Origin: an uncultured Pelagibacteraceae bacterium
GTDB taxonomy: Bacteria > Pseudomonadota > Alphaproteobacteria > Pelagibacterales > Pelagibacteraceae
DNA length: 64,000 bases
Assembly (NCBI GenBank): GCA_902560815.1
Contig: CACENP010000007.1
Span: 1-64,000, forward strand
Direction: 5' to 3'
Below the pieces are notes generated by a model. It made no database searches. It was given only the letters and a program-made list of their open reading frames with translations, and was not told where the DNA came from. Positions 58,877 through 64,000 of this stretch are shown piece after piece. Position numbers and translations under genes: made by a program. Each line of letters opens with the position of its first letter. Positions within the stretch are counted from its first letter, which is position 1.

Positions 58877-61873
58877 ATGTCAGAAAAATTTAGATTAGAC
58901 AAAGGTGGATTAATCAATAGAAATAAAAAACTTTCATTTAAATTTAATGGTAAAAAGTATTTTGGTTACGAAGGTGATACTTTAGCTTCAGCTTTAATTG
59001 CAAATGGAGTTCATTTAGTTGGTAGAAGTTTTAAATATCATAGACCTAGAGGATTTTTTGGAGCAGGTGTAGACGAGCCTTATGCGATAGTTCAAATGAA
59101 TAGAAATAATGAAGTTGACCCCAATGTAAGAGCAACTGAACAAGAGTTATTTGAGGGTTTAGAGGCAAAAAGTGTAAATTGTTGGCCAAATGTAGATTTT
59201 GATATTGGTGCAATAAATAATTTTTTAGGCAAATTTTTTCCTGCAGGATTTTACTATAAAACTTTTATGTGGCCTAAAAGCTTTTGGTATAAAGTATATG
59301 AACCAATTATTAGAAAAGCAGCAGGATTTGGAGAAGCTTCAATAAAACATGATAAAGAAAAATATGAACATAAATACGAATATTGCGATCTATTAATTAC
59401 AGGATCTGGTCCTTCCGGTTTAGCAAGCGCCTATGCTGCAGCTCAAAATGGAGCAAAAGTAATTTTAGCTGAAGACAAATCGAGGTTTGGTGGAAGCCTT
59501 CTAACCAGCGAAGTTACAATTGGAAATCAAAGCGGAAAAGATTGGGCAGAAAAAATAATATCTGAACTTAAATTAATGCCAAATGTAATTGTCAAAAATA
59601 GATCACAAGTTTTTGGTTATTATGATCATAACATGCTTGTTATGTCTGAGAGAGTTAGTGATCATTTACCTAAAACGGAAAAATATATTCCCAAGCAGAG
59701 ACTTTGGTACATACGTGCAAAAGAAGTCATTATTTCATCTGGATCAATAGAAAGACCTTTGGTTTTTGGAAATAATGATACTCCAGGTGTTATGCTTTCT
59801 TCAGCAGCTAAAGAATACTTAAAAATTTATGGAGTTTTAGTTGGAAAAAAACCATTAGTATTTACTAATAATGATAGCGGATACGAAACTGCAATAGAGT
59901 TTAAAAAAAATGGAATAGATCCTATTGTTTTAGATACAAGAAAAAGTCCTAATTCAGAAATTATAAAAGAAGCTAAAGACTTAAACATAAATATAAAATT
60001 TTCTTATGTTGTTGTTGCAGCAAAGGGTTATAAAAAAGTTAAGTCTGCAGATATTGCAAAAATATCAGATGATAAAAAAAATGTAAGCAACATTGAAAAT
60101 ATAGGATGTGATTGTATTTGTGTCTCAGGATTTTGGACACCAACAATTCATTTAGCTTCACAATCTGGCAATAAAACTAAATTCAAAGATGAAATTGATG
60201 CATTCATCCCAAGTCAATCAAAGCAAAAAGAAACAACTCTTGGATCAGCTAATGGGATTTTTACATTAGAAGAAACATTGAAAACATCTTTCGAAAAAGG
60301 AAGTGAATTATCAAAGCAAATCACAAATAAAGAAAACAAAATCGCAGTTCCTAGCGTTGTAGAAAAAAAATCCTCTAATCATGATAAATTTTGGTGCGTG
60401 CCATTACCTGAAGGTAAAAATTATAAAAGATTCCTAGATTTTCAAAATGATGTTGCTGTGTCAGATATACAGCTTGCATTAAGAGAAGGTTATAGATCAA
60501 TCGAACATGTTAAAAGATATACAACATTAGGAATGGCAACAGATCAAGGTAGGACAAGTAATCTTAATGGATTACAATTAGTCTCAGATATAGAAAATAA
60601 AGTTGTACCTCAAGTTGGTCATACAACTTTTAGACCACCTTATTCTCCTGTTTCAATAGGAGCTATTGTTGGAAGAGAAATTGGAAAACATTCTAAACCA
60701 ACAAGAAAATCACCAATGCATTATTGGCATGAAAAAAATAATGCAGTGTTTGTCGATGCTGGTGTTTGGTTGCGTCCTAGATATTACAAACAAGGAAATG
60801 AAAATTTATTTGAAGCATCAAAGAGAGAAGCAAAAAACGTAAGACAAAATGTTGGAGTATGTGATGTAACTACTCTAGGCAAAATTGATATCAAAGGACC
60901 TGATTCAGCCGAATTTTTAAATAGAGTTTATACTAATGCTTGGCTTAAATTACCCGTTGGTAAAGCAAGATATGGCGTAATGTTAAGAGAAGATGGAATT
61001 GTAATGGATGATGGAACAACAACGAGAATTTCTGAAAACCACTATCATATGACAACTACCACTGCTCAAGCTGCAAACGTATTATCGCATTTAGAATATT
61101 ATTTACAATTAGTATGGCCTGAATTGAATGTAAATGTAGTTTCGTCTACAGAACAGTGGGCCGGTGCTGCAATAGCTGGACCAAAGTCTAGAGATGTATT
61201 ACAAAAATTATTTCCAGACTTAGATTTGTCAAATGAAGGTTTGCCATTTATGGGATATATGGAAGGCAATTTATTTGGCGTTAATGCAAAAATTTATAGA
61301 ATTTCATTTTCTGGTGAACTTGCTTACGAAGTAAATGTGGAGTCTGATAATGGCAATTATATGTGGGAGAAAATAATGGAGATTGGAAAAGATTTTAATA
61401 TTCAACCGTATGGAACTGAGGCATTATCAACCTTAAGAATTGAAATGGGACACGTGGCAGGATCTGAATTAGATGGACGCACAATTCCTTATGATAATTC
61501 ATTAGATGGATTAGTTAGCAAAAAGAAAGATTTTATTGGAAAAAGATCTTTAAGCAAAGCAGCTTATGTTGCTTCAGATAGACAGAAAATTGTTGGAGTT
61601 ATTCCGTTAGATAAAAAAACAAGTATACCAGAAGGTTCATATATAGTTAAAGATGCAAAAGCAAAACTTCCAAATCCTAAATTAGGACATATATCAGCTT
61701 CTTGCTGGAGTGTAGAATATGACAACCCTTTTTCACTAGCAATAATAAAAGATGGAAGAAATATGATTGGACAAAAACTTTTTGCAATGTCTCCTTTAAA
61801 AAATAAAACTATACCCGTTGAAATAGTATCATCACACTATGTTGATCCTAAAGGGGAAAGGGTAAGATCGTGA
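58877..61873 (+). CDS. soxA: Sarcosine oxidase alpha subunit-like
   Basis: 998 aa; FNGKKYFGYEGDTLASALIANGVHLVGRSFKYHRPRGFFGAGVDEPYA, ITGSGPSGLASAYAAAQNGAKV, C-terminal GcvT domain. Confidence 0.93.
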   Translation: MSEKFRLDKGGLINRNKKLSFKFNGKKYFGYEGDTLASALIANGVHLVGRSFKYHRPRGFFGAGVDEPYAIVQMNRNNEVDPNVRATEQELFEGLEAKSVNCWPNVDFDIGAINNFLGKFFPAGFYYKTFMWPKSFWYKVYEPIIRKAAGFGEASIKHDKEKYEHKYEYCDLLITGSGPSGLASAYAAAQNGAKVILAEDKSRFGGSLLTSEVTIGNQSGKDWAEKIISELKLMPNVIVKNRSQVFGYYDHNMLVMSERVSDHLPKTEKYIPKQRLWYIRAKEVIISSGSIERPLVFGNNDTPGVMLSSAAKEYLKIYGVLVGKKPLVFTNNDSGYETAIEFKKNGIDPIVLDTRKSPNSEIIKEAKDLNINIKFSYVVVAAKGYKKVKSADIAKISDDKKNVSNIENIGCDCICVSGFWTPTIHLASQSGNKTKFKDEIDAFIPSQSKQKETTLGSANGIFTLEETLKTSFEKGSELSKQITNKENKIAVPSVVEKKSSNHDKFWCVPLPEGKNYKRFLDFQNDVAVSDIQLALREGYRSIEHVKRYTTLGMATDQGRTSNLNGLQLVSDIENKVVPQVGHTTFRPPYSPVSIGAIVGREIGKHSKPTRKSPMHYWHEKNNAVFVDAGVWLRPRYYKQGNENLFEASKREAKNVRQNVGVCDVTTLGKIDIKGPDSAEFLNRVYTNAWLKLPVGKARYGVMLREDGIVMDDGTTTRISENHYHMTTTTAQAANVLSHLEYYLQLVWPELNVNVVSSTEQWAGAAIAGPKSRDVLQKLFPDLDLSNEGLPFMGYMEGNLFGVNAKIYRISFSGELAYEVNVESDNGNYMWEKIMEIGKDFNIQPYGTEALSTLRIEMGHVAGSELDGRTIPYDNSLDGLVSKKKDFIGKRSLSKAAYVASDRQKIVGVIPLDKKTSIPEGSYIVKDAKAKLPNPKLGHISASCWSVEYDNPFSLAIIKDGRNMIGQKLFAMSPLKNKTIPVEIVSSHYVDPKGERVRS

Positions 61874-62457
61874 CATCGATATCGGCTTTAAATCATGTTC
61901 ATAAAATAGGTCTTTTTGGAAATTATGAGAATAAAAATGAAGAAAATTTATTAAAAGTTTCAGAAATTAAAAATTTACTTATTGTTCAGATAGTACAGTA
62001 TAAAAATTCAACAATTTCATTTGAACATATTGATATTGATAGTTTAAAGTTAAAAAATGAACCACTTAGTGTAGTCAGCAATAATGACACAAGAATTTTA
62101 TGGAACGGTCCTAAAAATTGGCTTTTAGTATCTATAAAAAAAAATTTACTTAAAAAAATTTCTGATGTTTTTAAAGAAACAGATTTTGCTGTAACAGATT
62201 TATCTCATTCTCGCGCTATAATTGAAATTGAAGGACATGACGTAAAAGAAGTTTTAAAAAAAGGATGTCCATTTAATTTTGATATTTTAAAAAAAAATAA
62301 CGCAATAAACTCAACTTATAATGGTATAGCATTTACAGTAGACATGATAGGTGATGACCCAAATAAAATAAGAGTATTTGCACTAAGAAGTTTTGGAGAA
62401 TCTTTGTATCACTCTATAACAGACTCCTCGTTAGAATTTGGCTACAAAGCAATTTAA
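61870..62457 (+). CDS. soxG: Sarcosine oxidase gamma subunit-like
   Basis: GTG start overlapping soxA stop; GPKNWLLVS, VTDLSHSRAIIEIEGHDVKEVLKKGCPFNFD. Confidence 0.85.
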   Translation: MTSISALNHVHKIGLFGNYENKNEENLLKVSEIKNLLIVQIVQYKNSTISFEHIDIDSLKLKNEPLSVVSNNDTRILWNGPKNWLLVSIKKNLLKKISDVFKETDFAVTDLSHSRAIIEIEGHDVKEVLKKGCPFNFDILKKNNAINSTYNGIAFTVDMIGDDPNKIRVFALRSFGESLYHSITDSSLEFGYKAI

Positions 62458-62568
62458 TTTATCCATTAAATATTAGAAAATTACTCAATTTGGATACTCT
62501 TGCTATTTACTCTCTTGAGTTGAATTAAAAATACCTTTAATATTCAACTATAAGGATAAATAAAAGTT

Positions 62569-62886
62569 ATGGGGATAAAAAAAATATTAACTTGTATTTT
62601 ATTGGGTATAATTTTGTCAGGTTGTGCTCAGTCAACAGCAATGATTGGTCCAGCTATTACTTTAGTTTCATCAGGTAACGTTTCTCAAGCAGGATTAACT
62701 TTTTTTACTAATAAAGCCGTAGAAAAAGAAACTGGAATGGATACGGTTTCTTATGTTTCAAATAAAATCGAAGAACAAAATTCTAAAACTAAACTAAAAC
62801 GTGAACTCAAAAATTTAGTAGAAACTAATTTTGTAAAAACTAGAGAAAAACTAATTTTACAAGATAAATCTAATACTTTTAATTAA
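62569..62886 (+). CDS. Small predicted lipoprotein
   Basis: Lipobox LSGC; 105 aa. Confidence 0.6.
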   Translation: MGIKKILTCILLGIILSGCAQSTAMIGPAITLVSSGNVSQAGLTFFTNKAVEKETGMDTVSYVSNKIEEQNSKTKLKRELKNLVETNFVKTREKLILQDKSNTFN

Positions 62887-62910
62887 AATATAAATCTAAA
62901 TCTAAACTAA

Positions 62911-63366
62911 CTATAAGTTTAAAGTGTAATAGCAAGAGTTAGGATCGTCTTTGTAATGAGCAAAAGGAGGACAAGGTTTAAAACCAAATTTACAAAATAA
63001 TTTTCTAGCAGGTAAAAAAAATTCTCCAGCTCCTGTTTCAATACTTAATTTAGTAATTTTTAATTTTTTAGCTTCTTCAATTAGATGATTCATTATTCTT
63101 TCACCAATACCATTTTTTCTAAATTCATTTGCAACTCTAATAGATTTAAATTCACCATGTTCTTTTTCCAAAAACTTTAATGCACCACAACCAATAAGTT
63201 TGTTATCTTCCCATAAACTCCAAAACTTTATACTTGGATCTTTTAAACCATCTATATCGAGCACATGGGTGCTACCCGCCGGCGAGACTGATCTAAGTTC
63301 AATAAAATGCTTTTTTAATAAATCATTAACTTCAGAATTATTAAAATTTCCTTCTATAGATTTCAT
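62911..63366 (-). CDS. GNAT family N-acetyltransferase
   Basis: LIGCGALKFLEKEHGEFKSIRVANEFRKNGIGERIMNHLIEEAKKLKITKLSIETG. Confidence 0.9.
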   Translation of the reverse strand: MKSIEGNFNNSEVNDLLKKHFIELRSVSPAGSTHVLDIDGLKDPSIKFWSLWEDNKLIGCGALKFLEKEHGEFKSIRVANEFRKNGIGERIMNHLIEEAKKLKITKLSIETGAGEFFLPARKLFCKFGFKPCPPFAHYKDDPNSCYYTLNL

Positions 63367-64000
63367 TTTAATATATTTTCGAGAGTTTCTACTTGTCCAA
63401 TTTTAAAAATAATAGCATCGTCACTATGATAACCATATTGATTAGAGGAATTTTTAAAACGTTTTGGTGGTTCAAATATTGGTTCTAAAGATAAAACTAC
63501 AGTTCCCCAATGCATCCCTAAAACTTTTTTACTTTTTAAATCTTGTCCAATATTTAATGCCTCTTCAGGATTTGTATGATAAACCGATTTATCTTTTAAT
63601 GGAGACATAGGATAAAAATTATATGCCCCTATGTTAATGAAAGTTAAATCAATAGGGCCATATTTATCTCCAAGTTCTTTATAAATATTTCCATAACCAG
63701 TGTCACATGCAAAAAATATTTTTTTGTCTTTATATTCAATTAAAAAGTTACCCCATAATGTTTTGTTTGTGTCCCACAAGCTTCTTTTTGACCAATGAAC
63801 AGCAGGTAAAAATGTTATTTTTAAGTCGTTAAATTTTATTTCTTCATACCAATCCATTTCGTTAACATCTCTAAATCCATTCTTTGAAAAATATTTTCCA
63901 AGTTTTAGTGGAGCTAAAACTTTTGATTTTTTATAAGGAAATCTTTGTATAGTTCTAGTACTAAGATGGTCATAATGATTGTGTGTTAATAAAAATAAAT
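63363..64000 (-). CDS. MBL-fold metallohydrolase (UlaG/NAPE-PLD-like), 5' end beyond window
   Basis: The reading frame continues past the listed ORF start to the window edge as …LLLTHNHYDHLSTRTIQRFPYKKSKVLAPLKLGKYFSKNGFRDVNEMDW…, giving the HxHxDH motif. Confidence 0.85.
   Translation of the reverse strand, partial: LFLLTHNHYDHLSTRTIQRFPYKKSKVLAPLKLGKYFSKNGFRDVNEMDWYEEIKFNDLKITFLPAVHWSKRSLWDTNKTLWGNFLIEYKDKKIFFACDTGYGNIYKELGDKYGPIDLTFINIGAYNFYPMSPLKDKSVYHTNPEEALNIGQDLKSKKVLGMHWGTVVLSLEPIFEPPKRFKNSSNQYGYHSDDAIIFKIGQVETLENILK

Overview
AT-rich, very densely packed window that looks like a streamlined marine alphaproteobacterium, probably SAR11/Pelagibacterales or a relative (inferred from composition and gene content, not tested). 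I saw no tRNA or rRNA genes, CRISPR arrays, transposases or phage genes. Most of the window can be read as methylated-amine, one-carbon and organic-nitrogen catabolism. (i) 1.8-12.5 kb: an EhuBCDA-like amino-acid/ectoine ABC importer, an agmatinase-family ureohydrolase and an aldehyde dehydrogenase, then an NCS1 nucleobase/allantoin permease convergent with an allantoin-to-glyoxylate operon (puuE, alc, allA plus an M20 peptidase). (ii) 12.5-18.5 kb: housekeeping genes (acnA, a bamB-like gene). (iii) 19-30 kb: two divergent glutamine-synthetase-like proteins, amtB, GlxBCD/MgsABC-like N-methylglutamate synthase subunits and a SoxB-like FAD oxidoreductase. (iv) 30-36 kb: mcl-mtkA-mtkB-ppc, a serine-cycle/malyl-CoA operon. 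(v) 36-44 kb: a DUF1989-GcvT fusion resembling TMAO demethylase (tdm), divergent from a TmoXWV-like importer. (vi) 44-51 kb: glpK, a gpsA-like gene, a trimethylamine-monooxygenase-like FMO (tmm) and a TRAP transporter. (vii) 51-57 kb: SDR, ALDH, Fe-ADH, a glutamine amidotransferase and fhs. (viii) 57-62.5 kb: soxBDAG/mgdABCD-like heterotetramer. The most notable observation is the co-location of a TMA->TMAO->DMA module, an NMG-type MMA module and serine-cycle C2/C4 steps in about 45 kb. I also report a 52-aa single-TM microprotein and a 21-aa leader ORF overlapping the tmoW start, both absent from the supplied ORF track. All functional names come from sequence recognition without database searches.
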